From assembly GCA_900754495.1 (NCBI GenBank), contig CAAEDC010000092.1, forward strand, positions 1-28,365: DNA of 28,365 nt, in the 5' to 3' direction. Shown one piece after another: positions 7,148-15,734 of this stretch. Origin of the DNA: Eggerthellaceae bacterium (GTDB lineage Bacteria > Actinomycetota > Coriobacteriia > Coriobacteriales > Eggerthellaceae). The notes under the pieces were generated by a model, which was not told the origin of the DNA, made no database searches, and saw only the letters and a list, made by a program, of their open reading frames with translations. Each line of letters starts with the position of its first letter. The stretch's first letter is position 1. The position numbers and the translations under genes are program-made.

Positions 7148-7917
7148 TGGCTGGGAAATCCTCGCTCCCAAAACGCGTGACCGTCATGGGCGCACCCGTC
7201 GACCCTTGGACAATGGCACAGACTGTGGAGAGAACCAAAGAGCTCATAGACTCCGGCGCATTCGCCCACCTTATCGGAGTGAACGCCGACAAACTGCTGC
7301 AGATGCGAGACGACTCTGAGATGGACGCCATCGTTCGCCGCTGCGAGGTCGTCAACGCCGACGGGGCATCCATGGTGATGGCTGCACAGAGGCTTGGAGA
7401 ACCCGTGCCCGAGAGGGTCGCGGGCATCGATCTCATGGGCGAGCTGTGCTCGCTCGCGGAGCGAGAGGGCTACCGGGTGTTCCTGCTGGGCGCCAAACGG
7501 GAGGTCGTGGAGCGCACACGTGACGTGCTGATCGGGGAGCATCCGCGCATCGAAATCGCCGGTATCCGCGACGGCTACTTCGGCGAGGAGGAGTTCGACG
7601 CTGTGGCCGAGGACGTGCGTGAAAGCGGCGCCCAGATCACCTTCGTTGGCATCACCTCACCCAAGAAGGAGCGCCTCATCGAGCGCTTCCGCGACCTCGG
7701 GCTCAAGGGCGCCTACGTTGGCGTGGGAGGCAGCTTCGACGTCGTGTCCGGGGCGATCCCGCGGGCTCCCATGTGGATGCAGCGGGCTCACCTGGAGTGG
7801 CTGTTCCGCATGATGCAGGAACCCGGCAGGCTCACGAAGCGCTACGTCGTTGGCAACGCCAGGTTCATGGCGCTGCTGCGCAAAGAAGAGAAAAGATTGA
7901 AAGGGGCTTCCCAATGA
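7147..7917 (+). CDS. WecG/TagA/CpsF-family glycosyltransferase
   Basis: The family adds N-acetylmannosamine or a related sugar to the lipid-linked first sugar on the inner face of the membrane. The 256-residue protein shows the family landmarks in order: GVNADKLLQM, NADGASMVMA, the Rossmann-like FLLGAK, SPKKE, GVGGSFDVVSG, and the C-terminal RAHLEWLFRMMQEPGR. The ATG overlaps the upstream TGA by one base, and its own TGA overlaps the start of wecB (ATGA). The neighbouring UDP-GlcNAc 2-epimerase supports UDP-ManNAc as the donor. The acceptor sugar is not known. Confidence 0.93.
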   Translation: MAGKSSLPKRVTVMGAPVDPWTMAQTVERTKELIDSGAFAHLIGVNADKLLQMRDDSEMDAIVRRCEVVNADGASMVMAAQRLGEPVPERVAGIDLMGELCSLAEREGYRVFLLGAKREVVERTRDVLIGEHPRIEIAGIRDGYFGEEEFDAVAEDVRESGAQITFVGITSPKKERLIERFRDLGLKGAYVGVGGSFDVVSGAIPRAPMWMQRAHLEWLFRMMQEPGRLTKRYVVGNARFMALLRKEEKRLKGASQ

Positions 7918-9023
7918 GGAAGGTCATGCTCGTCTTCGGGACGCGCCCGGAGGCTATCAAGATGTGTCCGCTCGTGCTGGAGCTGAAGTCCCGCCCCGAG
8001 GAGTTCGAGACGGTCGTCTGCGTCACGGGCCAGCATCGCGAGATGCTCGACCAAGTACTGGGCGTCTTCGGCGTCGTTCCCGACCACGACCTTGCCATCA
8101 TGAGGCCGGGGCAGACTCTCTTCGACATCACGAGCGACGTGCTGCTAAGGATCAAGACCGTCCTCGAGAAGGAGAGGCCCGACTGCGTCCTCGTCCACGG
8201 TGACACCACCACGTCCTTCGCGGCGGCGCTGGCGGCGTTCTATCTCCAGATTCCCGTGGGGCACGTGGAGGCCGGCCTCAGAACCCGAAACCTCTACAGT
8301 CCCTGGCCGGAGGAGTTCAACCGCCAGGCGGTGGACGTCATCTCCAACTGGTACTTCGCGCCTACGGAGACCTCGCGCCAGAACCTCCTCGACGAGGCTA
8401 AGCCGGACGACCGCATCTTCGTCACCGGCAACACCGGCATCGACGCCCTGCGCCACACGGTGCGGGAGGGCTACTCGCATCTGGAGCTCGAATGGGCTTC
8501 AGATTCACGGCTCGTCCTCATCACTGCGCACCGCCGCGAGAACCTTGGCGAGCCCATGCACCGCATTTTCCGCGCCATCCGCCGCGTCATGGAGGAGCGC
8601 CCGGACACCAAAGCGATCTACCCCATACATATGAACCCGCAGGTGAGAAAGGCGGCCCACGAGGAGCTGGATGGATTCGACAGGCTCAGGATCATCGATC
8701 CCTTGGAGGTCGTGGACTTCCACAACTTCATGGCGAGGAGCCACCTCATCCTCACCGACTCCGGCGGCATCCAGGAGGAGGCGCCCTCCCTGGGCAAGCC
8801 CGTGCTCGTCATGCGTGACACCACCGAGCGTCCCGAGGGTGTGGCTGCGGGCACCCTGCGTCTGGTCGGCACCGAGGAGGAGATGATCTACCGCGAGTTC
8901 TCCCGCCTGCTGGACGACCCGGCAGAGTACGAAAAGATGTCCCACGCCAGCAACCCCTACGGCGACGGCCACGCGAGCGAGCGCATCGCCGACATACTCC
9001 GCTCAGGTGAAGCCGATGAATAG
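7914..9023 (+). CDS. wecB: UDP-N-acetylglucosamine 2-epimerase (non-hydrolysing)
   Basis: The enzyme interconverts UDP-GlcNAc and UDP-ManNAc, supplying the donor for the preceding WecG/TagA-type transferase. The 369 residues form the two-domain GT-B-like fold. Landmarks are FGTRPEAIKM near the N-terminus, VHGDTTTS, HVEAGLRT, PEEFNRQ, ITAHRRENLG, and SGGIQEEAPSLGKP in the UDP-binding C-terminal domain. The ATG at 7914 overlaps the upstream stop, with AAAGGGG upstream. This gene and its neighbour imply that the surface polymer contains ManNAc or a derivative. Confidence 0.96.
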   Translation: MRKVMLVFGTRPEAIKMCPLVLELKSRPEEFETVVCVTGQHREMLDQVLGVFGVVPDHDLAIMRPGQTLFDITSDVLLRIKTVLEKERPDCVLVHGDTTTSFAAALAAFYLQIPVGHVEAGLRTRNLYSPWPEEFNRQAVDVISNWYFAPTETSRQNLLDEAKPDDRIFVTGNTGIDALRHTVREGYSHLELEWASDSRLVLITAHRRENLGEPMHRIFRAIRRVMEERPDTKAIYPIHMNPQVRKAAHEELDGFDRLRIIDPLEVVDFHNFMARSHLILTDSGGIQEEAPSLGKPVLVMRDTTERPEGVAAGTLRLVGTEEEMIYREFSRLLDDPAEYEKMSHASNPYGDGHASERIADILRSGEADE

Positions 9024-10134
9024 GGCATCTGGCAAACCGAGGGTTGAGATCCTGACCATCCACTTCGGGATCAACCACGGATCCGTCCTCCAGTGCTACG
9101 CGCTGTCGAAAACGCTTAGTGATCTAGGGGCTGAGGTCGGGGTCATAGACTACGTGCCGGAACGGTACAAGATGTGGAACAACGTCAAGATAAAGTATCC
9201 GGAGAAGAGCCTTCCATGGAAGCTCGCCTTCCTGCTCGCAAGCTCCGTCATACGCCTCCCGCAGAAGGCGGTCTTCCGCTCCTACCTGAAAAGGCACATT
9301 GCCCTGAGCCGCAGGTTCTCCGAGCCTAGCGAGCTCGCAGCGAGCTACCCGCCGGCCGATCTCTACCTCGTGGGCAGCGACCAGGTGTGGAACTCGACCT
9401 ACAACGGCAGCGAGGACAAAAGCTACCTTCTCGGCTTCGCGCCGAAGGGATCCGTCAAGGCCTCCTATGCCGCGAGCATCGGCAAGGACGAGTTGACCGA
9501 AGAGGAGGGCTTGTCGATCGCTGAAGGGGTCGCGCCGTTCGCAGGCGTGTCGGTGCGCGAGTCGAAGGCTGCCGAGCAGCTGGCGGAGCACGGCGTCGAG
9601 GCGCGGGTCGATCTCGACCCGGTGTTCTTCCTCGACCGCGAGAGGTGGTGCGAGCTCGCGGCGCGGAAGGTTAGAAAGGAACCATACGTTCTTGTCTACG
9701 TCATCGCCCAGAACTACGAGGGCATGGTGCGCCAAGCGCGCGAGATAGCCGATATGCGTCGTGCGAGACTCTATGTGCTCTCGGTCAGACCGATAAGGAC
9801 GCCGGGCGTGGACCGCAACTTCCTGTTCGCCAACCCCTCCGACTTCCTCGCTCTCTTCAGGGATGCCGACTTCGTGGTGTCGAACTCGTTCCACGGGACA
9901 GCGTTCTCGATCATCTTCCGCAAGCGCTTCCTCACGTACACGGCGAAGTACAACGCCCGCATCGAGAACATACTTGCGCTGACGGGGCTGGAGCGGCGCC
10001 TGGTGACCGACAGGTTCGACGAGGCGTCGGTATCCGAAGGGATCGACTACTCAGCTCCAGCGGACGCGATTGTGCGTGGAACGATGGGCGCTCGCGCCTA
10101 CCTCCAGGACCTCATCGAGGAGGCGGCGCGATGA
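9016..10134 (+). CDS. Polysaccharide pyruvyl transferase family protein (copy 1)
   Basis: Members of this family (PF04230) usually place a pyruvate ketal on a sugar from phosphoenolpyruvate, making the polymer acidic. Many capsule-cluster members are uncharacterised. The 372 residues show the N-terminal HFGINHGSVLQ (16-26), LVGSDQVWN (118-126), YAASIG (151-156), a conserved RES (181-183), and SNSFHGTAFS (289-298) near the active site. The ATG at 9016 is preferred over the GTG at 9007 because AGGTG lies 6 nt upstream. It overlaps wecB by 8 bp and the next gene by 4 bp (ATGA). A second, divergent copy is at 17053. Confidence 0.9.
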   Translation: MNRASGKPRVEILTIHFGINHGSVLQCYALSKTLSDLGAEVGVIDYVPERYKMWNNVKIKYPEKSLPWKLAFLLASSVIRLPQKAVFRSYLKRHIALSRRFSEPSELAASYPPADLYLVGSDQVWNSTYNGSEDKSYLLGFAPKGSVKASYAASIGKDELTEEEGLSIAEGVAPFAGVSVRESKAAEQLAEHGVEARVDLDPVFFLDRERWCELAARKVRKEPYVLVYVIAQNYEGMVRQAREIADMRRARLYVLSVRPIRTPGVDRNFLFANPSDFLALFRDADFVVSNSFHGTAFSIIFRKRFLTYTAKYNARIENILALTGLERRLVTDRFDEASVSEGIDYSAPADAIVRGTMGARAYLQDLIEEAAR

Positions 10135-11257
10135 TCGAATCGGTCGGATCCGCCTGCACGGGATGCGGCGCTTGCGCCGCCTTATGCCCCAAGTCGTGTA
10201 TCTCCATGGAGGAGCGCGAGCTCGGGCATATGTATCCCGTTGTTGACGGAAGCTCCTGTATCGGCTGCGGGGCCTGCCTGCGCGCATGCCATGCGGTCAA
10301 GCGCTTCGAGCAGGGGGCGTTCGAAGGGCGCGCATTCGCGGTGCAGGCGAAAGACAGAGAAATCCTTGCGGACTCCTCCTCGGGCGGCGTGTTCTCCCTT
10401 CTCGCGGAAGAGGTGCTGCTCAAGGGCGGCGTCGTGTACGGTTCTCGGTGGAGCCGCGGGAAGGGCGCAGCGCACACGCGGGCGGCGTCTCTACGGGAGC
10501 TGCCAGCGTTGCGGCGCTCCAAATACGTCCACAGCGATACAGTACGAATCTTCGAGACCGTCAGGGATGATCTGGCTGCGGGGGCGGAGATGCTGTTCGT
10601 CGGGACCCCGTGCCAGGTCGCGGCGCTGAAGGCGTTCCTCGTCCGCGACCCCGAGAACCTTACGACTGTCGACCTCGTCTGTCACGGCGTCCCGTCGTCC
10701 GCTTTTTTCGAGGAATACCTGCGATGGTTCGAGGAATGCGCAGGAAAACCCCTGGTGGAGTACAACTCCCGCGACAAGGGCGCGGCAGGTTGGTCCTACC
10801 GGTCGACGACCCATACGTTCTCACGTTCAACCAAAACGCCTCGTTCAGGCAGTGCTGCTACGCATGCCCCTACGCGGGGGCGAGGCGCGCCGGCGACATA
10901 ACGCTCGGGGACTTCTGGGGAGCCGAACGGCTGCATCTCGGCGTTGACCTCGACGGGGGCGTCTCGGTCGCGCTCGCCAGCACGGAGAAGGGGCTGCGCC
11001 TGCTCGAACGCGCATGCAAAGATAGCGCTTTCGTCGAAGAGGTGCGGTTCGAGGACGCCGCGCGGTCGAACGCCAACCTGACCCGGCCATCTTCGCTGCC
11101 GCCCGAGCGCGAGGAGTTCGCCGACGCGTACGCGTCCGGCGGGTTTCCCGCAGTCGCGTCGCTGGCGGCGCATCGGTACAAGAAGGAGATCCTGAAGAAC
11201 CGCATCAAGCGCGCAGTGCCCACGCCAATCAAGCGCCTCATCAAGGGAGCAATCTGA
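10131..11257 (+). pseudogene. FrhB-like iron-sulfur/flavin protein, disrupted by frameshift and deletion (copy 1)
   Basis: The first frame encodes a 2[4Fe-4S] ferredoxin domain (Cys9, 12, 15, 19 and Cys43, 46, 49, 53) and then the coenzyme F420 hydrogenase/dehydrogenase beta-subunit fold (SSSGGVFS, VGTPCQVAALK, CHGVPSS, SRDKGAAGW). Near 10800 the homology leaves this frame and resumes one frame over with DPYVLTF, CCYACPYAG and GDITLGDFWG, running to 11257. Only about 17 residues separate the GW motif from the CCYAC motif. The copy at 18164 has about 40. A deletion of roughly 60-70 bp with frame loss explains this better than a one-base sequencing error. It may be a decayed gene or two interacting fragments. 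FrhB-like proteins in capsule loci have no settled reaction. Confidence 0.82.
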
Positions 11258-12396
11258 TGGCGGCAGCTAAGAAGGTCATGCATGTCACCATGCGATGGGG
11301 CCATGGCGTCGGCGGGGTCAAGCGGTTCATTCACAACGCCGTCGAAGCTCTGCCGGCGGACGAATATCGACAAGTCGTCGCGTCTCTGGGCTCAATCACG
11401 GGAGACGACCAGGGCTTGACGGTTCTCGGACCGATCGTCCAGGGTGGGAGGCTCGCCGGAAAGCGCAGCATGCTGGAAATGGTGCGCTTTTTCGAGTCCG
11501 AGTCGCCGGACGTCGTCCACATACACTGCAACAACGGGGTCGGCCTGCTCTGTGCAGAGGCGGCGCGGCGCGCGGGACGAGTTGTGCGAGTGGTGCACTC
11601 GCACAACTCGTCGCTTGGCAGCGACGAGTTGTGGAAACGTGCCGGCGATGCCGCGCTCAAGCTGGTGTACTCGGCCGCGCCTACGGTGCGCGTCGCGTGC
11701 TCAAAGGTGGCGGGCGACTGGCTCTTCGGCAGCAGGCCCTACACGGTCATCAGGAACGGCATTGACCTGGAGAGGTTCGCGTTCTCCCCTGAACAGCGCA
11801 CGGCGATTCGCGAAGCGTTAGGCGTGCCAGAGGGGGCATCCCTAATCGGGCTCGTCGGCGCTGGGATACCGGTCAAGAACACGTCGTTTGCCATCGAGCT
11901 TCTCGTCCGTCTGCGAGAAGCCGGACGAGACGCGCATCTCGTCCTCCTCGGGGAAGGCGAGGAGTCGGAAATGCTCGTCTCTCGCGCCGCAGGGCTAGGG
12001 GTCGCGTCTTGGACGCACTTCACCGGTACCGTGAGCGACGCATGGCGTTACTACAGCGCCATGGACTGCCTTATCATGCCGAGCTTCTACGAAGGGCTCC
12101 CCATTACCCTCATCGAGGCGCAGGCGAACGGTCTATCCTGCGTCGTCTCAGACACCGTCTCCCGAGAGGTGGATGTAGCCAGAATCGTCGAATTCCTTCC
12201 GCTGGAGGATTCTCAATCCTGGCTAGATGGTACAGACTGTGCGGTTTCCAAAGGGCGTCTGCGCTGCATAGGAGATTCACAGTTCGCCGTCTCACAAATC
12301 AAACAAGCGGGCTATTCGATCGAAGATCTTGGCTTGCAACTGAGAGCGCTATACGCAGGCGAGTCTCAAGTGCGCAACAACCAAGATAGGCGATAG
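11257..12396 (+). CDS. GT4-type glycosyltransferase
   Basis: A cytosolic GT-B glycosyltransferase that adds one sugar from a nucleotide-sugar donor to the growing lipid-linked unit. The 379 residues begin with VMHVTMRWGHGVGGVKRF (a glycine-rich acceptor loop). They continue with DVVHIHCNNG, VHSHNSSLG, VACSKVAGDWLFG and IRNGID, and in the C-terminal half LIGLVGAGIPVKN, LLGEGEE and the donor-site FYEGLPITLIEAQANGLS. The order matches EpsF-like exopolysaccharide transferases. The ATG overlaps the preceding stop by one base. The last 60 residues are less conserved. Long competing hairpins lie inside the coding sequence (11576-11633 and 11901-11944). The sugar specificity cannot be read from sequence. 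Confidence 0.93.
   Translation: MAAAKKVMHVTMRWGHGVGGVKRFIHNAVEALPADEYRQVVASLGSITGDDQGLTVLGPIVQGGRLAGKRSMLEMVRFFESESPDVVHIHCNNGVGLLCAEAARRAGRVVRVVHSHNSSLGSDELWKRAGDAALKLVYSAAPTVRVACSKVAGDWLFGSRPYTVIRNGIDLERFAFSPEQRTAIREALGVPEGASLIGLVGAGIPVKNTSFAIELLVRLREAGRDAHLVLLGEGEESEMLVSRAAGLGVASWTHFTGTVSDAWRYYSAMDCLIMPSFYEGLPITLIEAQANGLSCVVSDTVSREVDVARIVEFLPLEDSQSWLDGTDCAVSKGRLRCIGDSQFAVSQIKQAGYSIEDLGLQLRALYAGESQVRNNQDRR
11576..11633 (+). repeat. Three-arm competing hairpin inside the GT4 gene
   Basis: A 17-bp perfect inverted repeat (11576-11592 with 11596-11612, 3-nt loop) overlaps a 13-bp perfect one (11602-11614 with 11621-11633, 6-nt loop). The middle arm can pair with either side but not both. The stretch encodes the conserved HSHNSS motif and is fully in frame. 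Confidence 0.85.
11901..11944 (+). repeat. Second three-arm hairpin inside the GT4 gene
   Basis: TCTCGTCCG (11901-11909) can pair with CGGACGAGA (11922-11930), and GGACGAGA (11923-11930) can pair instead with TCTCGTCC (11937-11944). The arms are 8-9 bp, so this one could arise by chance in GC-rich coding DNA. Confidence 0.6.
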
Positions 12397-12414
12397 TGAT
12401 GTAAGGGGGCTCTT

Positions 12415-13464
12415 GTGCTTTTAGCGCGAAACGGGAAACCTGCAATCTCGGTAATAGTGCCCGTCTATAACGTCGAGCGCTACGTCCGCCAGTGTCTGGA
12501 CGCCCTGCTTGCCCAGACCTACCCGCTAGAGGAGATCGTCCTCGTGGACGACGGCTCAACGGACTCAAGCGGAGCAATCTGCGACGAGTACGCCGCCGCA
12601 CACGATAAGATCACCGCTGTGCATAAGCGGAATTCAGGCCTCGGCTACGCACGGAACACGGGCATGGATAGCTTCACGCGTCCGAGCGACTACGTCATGT
12701 TCGTCGACTCCGACGACTGGTTGGAAAGGGACGCCGTCGAGTACCTCGTCGGGGCACTCGGCGACGATCCGGCAGACTGTGTCATCGGAGGCCACACGAA
12801 GAAGACCGCCGAGGGCAAGACCGTCTTCGAGCTCAAGCTTGAGAACCGCCGCTTCGAGGGTGCCGAGGTTCGGGAGGAGCTGCTGCCGCGCCTGTGCGGG
12901 AGTATGCCGACATCGCACGATTCCGTGCCGATGTCGGCATGCTCCGCCTTGTACAGGCGGAGCATGCTCGAAGAGCACAACCTGCGCTTCCCCTCCGAAC
13001 GGGAGATGATCTCGGAGGACTTCGTCTTCAAGTTTTACTTCCTCCTGCATGCGCGCACGGCCGTCCTCAGCGACTTTACCGGCTACTGCTATCGCACCGT
13101 GCAGGGCTCCCTCACCACGAGTTACCGCCCCGACCGCTTCGAGGCGTGCGTCAGGTTCTACAAGAGGGTTCAGGAGATGGTCCGCGAGGAAAGCCTTTCC
13201 GATGAATGCCTGCTCCGCCTCGATAAGACTTTCTTCATCTACCTCCGCATGTGTATCAAGCAAGAAAGGCCGAAAGTGAGCGGATCGTGTCGCGAAGAGG
13301 CGTTGCGCAGCCTGCAAAACATGGTTTCCGCAGATGTGGTCCAAAAGGCGATTGAGTCGTACCCGGTCTCGCGCCTCGGGATCCGGCAGCGATTCTTCGT
13401 TCGTCTGGTAGAGAAGCGCCAGGCGAGCACTCTTCTGGCTCTGGCGAACGTAGGGGCGCTTTAG
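12415..13464 (+). CDS. GT2-family glycosyltransferase
   Basis: A GT-A-fold inverting transferase for the polysaccharide repeat unit. The 349 residues open with ISVIVPVYNVERYVRQCL, LVDDGSTDSSG and NSGLGYARNTGM. The metal-binding DSDDW follows, and a SEDFVFKFYFLLHA motif sits where the catalytic base is usually found. The C-terminal third is typical of capsule GT2 enzymes. The GTG start is supported by AAGGGGGC 4-5 nt upstream and by the position of the family's first strand. It starts 18 bp after the GT4 stop. A strong hairpin pair lies within the coding sequence at 12904-12967. The sugar transferred is unknown. Confidence 0.93.
   Translation: MLLARNGKPAISVIVPVYNVERYVRQCLDALLAQTYPLEEIVLVDDGSTDSSGAICDEYAAAHDKITAVHKRNSGLGYARNTGMDSFTRPSDYVMFVDSDDWLERDAVEYLVGALGDDPADCVIGGHTKKTAEGKTVFELKLENRRFEGAEVREELLPRLCGSMPTSHDSVPMSACSALYRRSMLEEHNLRFPSEREMISEDFVFKFYFLLHARTAVLSDFTGYCYRTVQGSLTTSYRPDRFEACVRFYKRVQEMVREESLSDECLLRLDKTFFIYLRMCIKQERPKVSGSCREEALRSLQNMVSADVVQKAIESYPVSRLGIRQRFFVRLVEKRQASTLLALANVGAL
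12904..12967 (+). repeat. Overlapping long hairpins inside the GT2 gene
   Basis: ATGCCGACATCG (12904-12915) pairs perfectly with 12929-12940. The end of that second arm is also the start of GCATGCTCCGCC (12937-12948), which pairs perfectly with 12956-12967. The two 12-bp stems share bases 12937-12940 and so compete at their junction. Confidence 0.85.
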
Positions 13465-13550
13465 GCAGGGGCGCAGCGAAATCCGAAGCTGCGGGAAAGC
13501 AAACAGGCAGAGCGAAACATGCTCCCATCTGAATCAGAAGGAGGTAAGAG

Positions 13551-14270
13551 ATGGGGAACCCGGTCAGTGCGATATCAAGAAAGCTGCTGTACGGTTATAA
13601 GGCTACAAGCAAGTCCTACATCGATCACCTGAGAAAGATCGGGACCGAAATCGGCCAGGATGTGTACATCTACAACCCCGACGTCACGCATATTGACGAG
13701 ACCGATCCCCATCTGCTCACCATAGGCAACCACGTCCGCATAACGGGCCCCGTAACGATACTGACGCACGATTGCTCGTGGTCGGTAATCAAGCATAAGT
13801 ACGGGGAGATCTGCGGAAAGCAAAGGGCCGTCACGATTGGCGACGGGGTGTTCGTGGGCTGGGGTGCAACCATCCTCTGCGGCACGACGGTTGGCGACCA
13901 CACGATCATCGGCGCTCAGGCTGTGGTGAGCGGCAGAGTCGACTCCGACTCCGTCTACGCGGGAAACCCTGCGAAAAAGATAATGACGCTAGATGAGTTC
14001 TACGCAAAAAGGAAAGAGAGGCAGTTCGCCGAGGCGGTTGCTTATGCGAATGCGTATTATGCGCGTTTCGGGAAGGAAGTTCCCGCCGAGAAGCTAGACG
14101 AGTACTTCTTCCTTTTCGCCTCAAGAGGGGACAGTGAACCTTATCGATACAAGATGGGGCTTATGGGGAATGAGACGAGAACCCTAGAAATGCTGGACGC
14201 AACACAATCCCAATTCGATTCCTTCGAAAGCTTCTTGGCCTATTGCAAGAGCCGTCGACAATCGTCGTAG
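13551..14270 (+). CDS. Left-handed beta-helix acyltransferase
   Basis: A hexapeptide-repeat O- or N-acetyltransferase that probably decorates a sugar of the polymer with an acyl group from acyl-CoA. The 239 residues have a helical N-terminus. Hexapeptide turns run through about residues 55-145, with HDCSW carrying the likely catalytic histidine and GDGVFVGWGATILCGTTVGDH and YAGNPAKKI closing the helix. The last 90 residues form an unusual helical extension rich in tyrosine and phenylalanine. The start follows a near-perfect AGGAGG site at 13540. It is preceded by an 86-bp gap in which I see no signal. Confidence 0.9.
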   Translation: MGNPVSAISRKLLYGYKATSKSYIDHLRKIGTEIGQDVYIYNPDVTHIDETDPHLLTIGNHVRITGPVTILTHDCSWSVIKHKYGEICGKQRAVTIGDGVFVGWGATILCGTTVGDHTIIGAQAVVSGRVDSDSVYAGNPAKKIMTLDEFYAKRKERQFAEAVAYANAYYARFGKEVPAEKLDEYFFLFASRGDSEPYRYKMGLMGNETRTLEMLDATQSQFDSFESFLAYCKSRRQSS

Positions 14271-14318
14271 GCAACACGGGAGCTTCAAACAGTCTGTAAA
14301 GAGAAATAAGAAAAGAAG

Positions 14319-15734
14319 ATGTTCACGACTACGCGCACAACAACGCCCATGTACAAAACCGGAAGGGAAGCAGCTGATTCGCTCGCGGCTCATGACCGTA
14401 CGAAAGGCGGCAGCAGAGCTCCGACGCTTGACTTCTTCGTCAGTCTCCTCCTTATCCTTTTCATCGTGTACAAAATATCGTTTGTCCCAGAAACGGCGAT
14501 GCAGGCTCTGAAGTGCCTCTCCATAGCGTTGCTGATCTTATTGCACAGGCACGCCATGCGTCATATCGCCCACTTTTGGGCGGTTGTGCTGCTGGCCCTA
14601 GTTCAGCCTGTCTGCACTTTGCTAGCCGGCGAGACCCTTATGAACGGGGCGTATGCGCTCGTTAACGGGCTATGCCTCATCTCGTTGCTGCTGACGTTCA
14701 AATCGCTGTCGATGTCGTTCGGGTCTTTCAAGGTTGCAGACTCCTTCTTCTGGCTCCTTCTTGCAGTATCGATGGCGAACGATATAAGCGTGTTCCTGTC
14801 TCCGCTTCACCGAGCCGAAACGGAGTATCTGCTTGGGAACAAGTTCATCACTGGTTACACGCATATGCTGCTCATTGGCCTGTACGCAGTTCTCCTTTCG
14901 CGTAAATCCGGCTATGTGCGCTACAACTGGGGTCTATTCTGGGTGCTGCTTGTCGAATCTGCGATTGTGGTGACCACTGCTGACACGATGACTGCCACGA
15001 TAGGTTTGGTGATTGTGGCGGCGATGGCGGTGCTGTTGCCGAAAACCGCTGCCAAGGTGCTGTCAATAGGCGTTGTCGCCGCTGCCGTCTTGGTCGCGAT
15101 TAACGTGATCTTCTTTGCAACGGGCATGTTGCTGGACAATCCCTATGTGCAGCACTTCGTTACCGAAATCCTAGGAAGAAGTTTGAACTTAACTGGACGA
15201 ACGCAAATCTATGACAATCTTGGCTTCATCGTCCAAATGAGCCCATATGTCGGTTGGGGCTATGGCTCCCCCGTGGTTAGTGAGGTCGTCGGATACGGGA
15301 ACGCACAAAACGGCATCATGGAATTGCTGGTCAGGTATGGAATAGTCGGGACCGTCGGCTTTTTGCTGGTCATCATTGTCCTCCTTCCAACGCTCAAAAG
15401 CAGCGCCCCGATCAAAGATTCTGGATTCGTGAAAGGGTGCGTGGGCGTTCTTTACGGGATGTTTGTGGTCTCGCTGGTGGAGATACCTTTCGGGGGCACG
15501 GTGTTCTATCTCATGATCTCCTTCATATCCGTGATGTTGAAGCCTGATGCGACGCTTGCCCTTTCCCCGATAGAATCCCGTCCCGAAATGCCCGGTTGGA
15601 ACCCACGAGATCTTGTCCAGCTTCGAAGGCGCAAGACCTCCAAACGGTTCGTCAAGTGGAGCGGGAGGTTTCGGCCGGAAAAGCTGATGCGCCATGTTGA
15701 AGGTGAGCTAGGTGAAGTTATCAGCCAGCATTAG
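14319..15734 (+). CDS. O-antigen ligase/polymerase-like membrane protein (Wzy candidate)
   Basis: The 471 residues contain roughly ten to twelve hydrophobic helices and a larger outside loop around 275-325. That loop holds the sequence GRTQIYDNLGFIVQMSP and GWGYGSP, reminiscent of the conserved Arg/Gly-rich loop of Wzy and WaaL-type enzymes. Next to a flippase, and being the only such protein in the operon, it is the best candidate for the polymerase that joins repeat units outside the membrane. The ATG at 14319 has only a weak AAGAAAAG site; an in-frame ATG at 14349 is an alternative. The C-terminal 60 residues are charged and probably cytosolic. It overlaps the flippase gene by 23 bp. Confidence 0.82.
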   Translation: MFTTTRTTTPMYKTGREAADSLAAHDRTKGGSRAPTLDFFVSLLLILFIVYKISFVPETAMQALKCLSIALLILLHRHAMRHIAHFWAVVLLALVQPVCTLLAGETLMNGAYALVNGLCLISLLLTFKSLSMSFGSFKVADSFFWLLLAVSMANDISVFLSPLHRAETEYLLGNKFITGYTHMLLIGLYAVLLSRKSGYVRYNWGLFWVLLVESAIVVTTADTMTATIGLVIVAAMAVLLPKTAAKVLSIGVVAAAVLVAINVIFFATGMLLDNPYVQHFVTEILGRSLNLTGRTQIYDNLGFIVQMSPYVGWGYGSPVVSEVVGYGNAQNGIMELLVRYGIVGTVGFLLVIIVLLPTLKSSAPIKDSGFVKGCVGVLYGMFVVSLVEIPFGGTVFYLMISFISVMLKPDATLALSPIESRPEMPGWNPRDLVQLRRRKTSKRFVKWSGRFRPEKLMRHVEGELGEVISQH

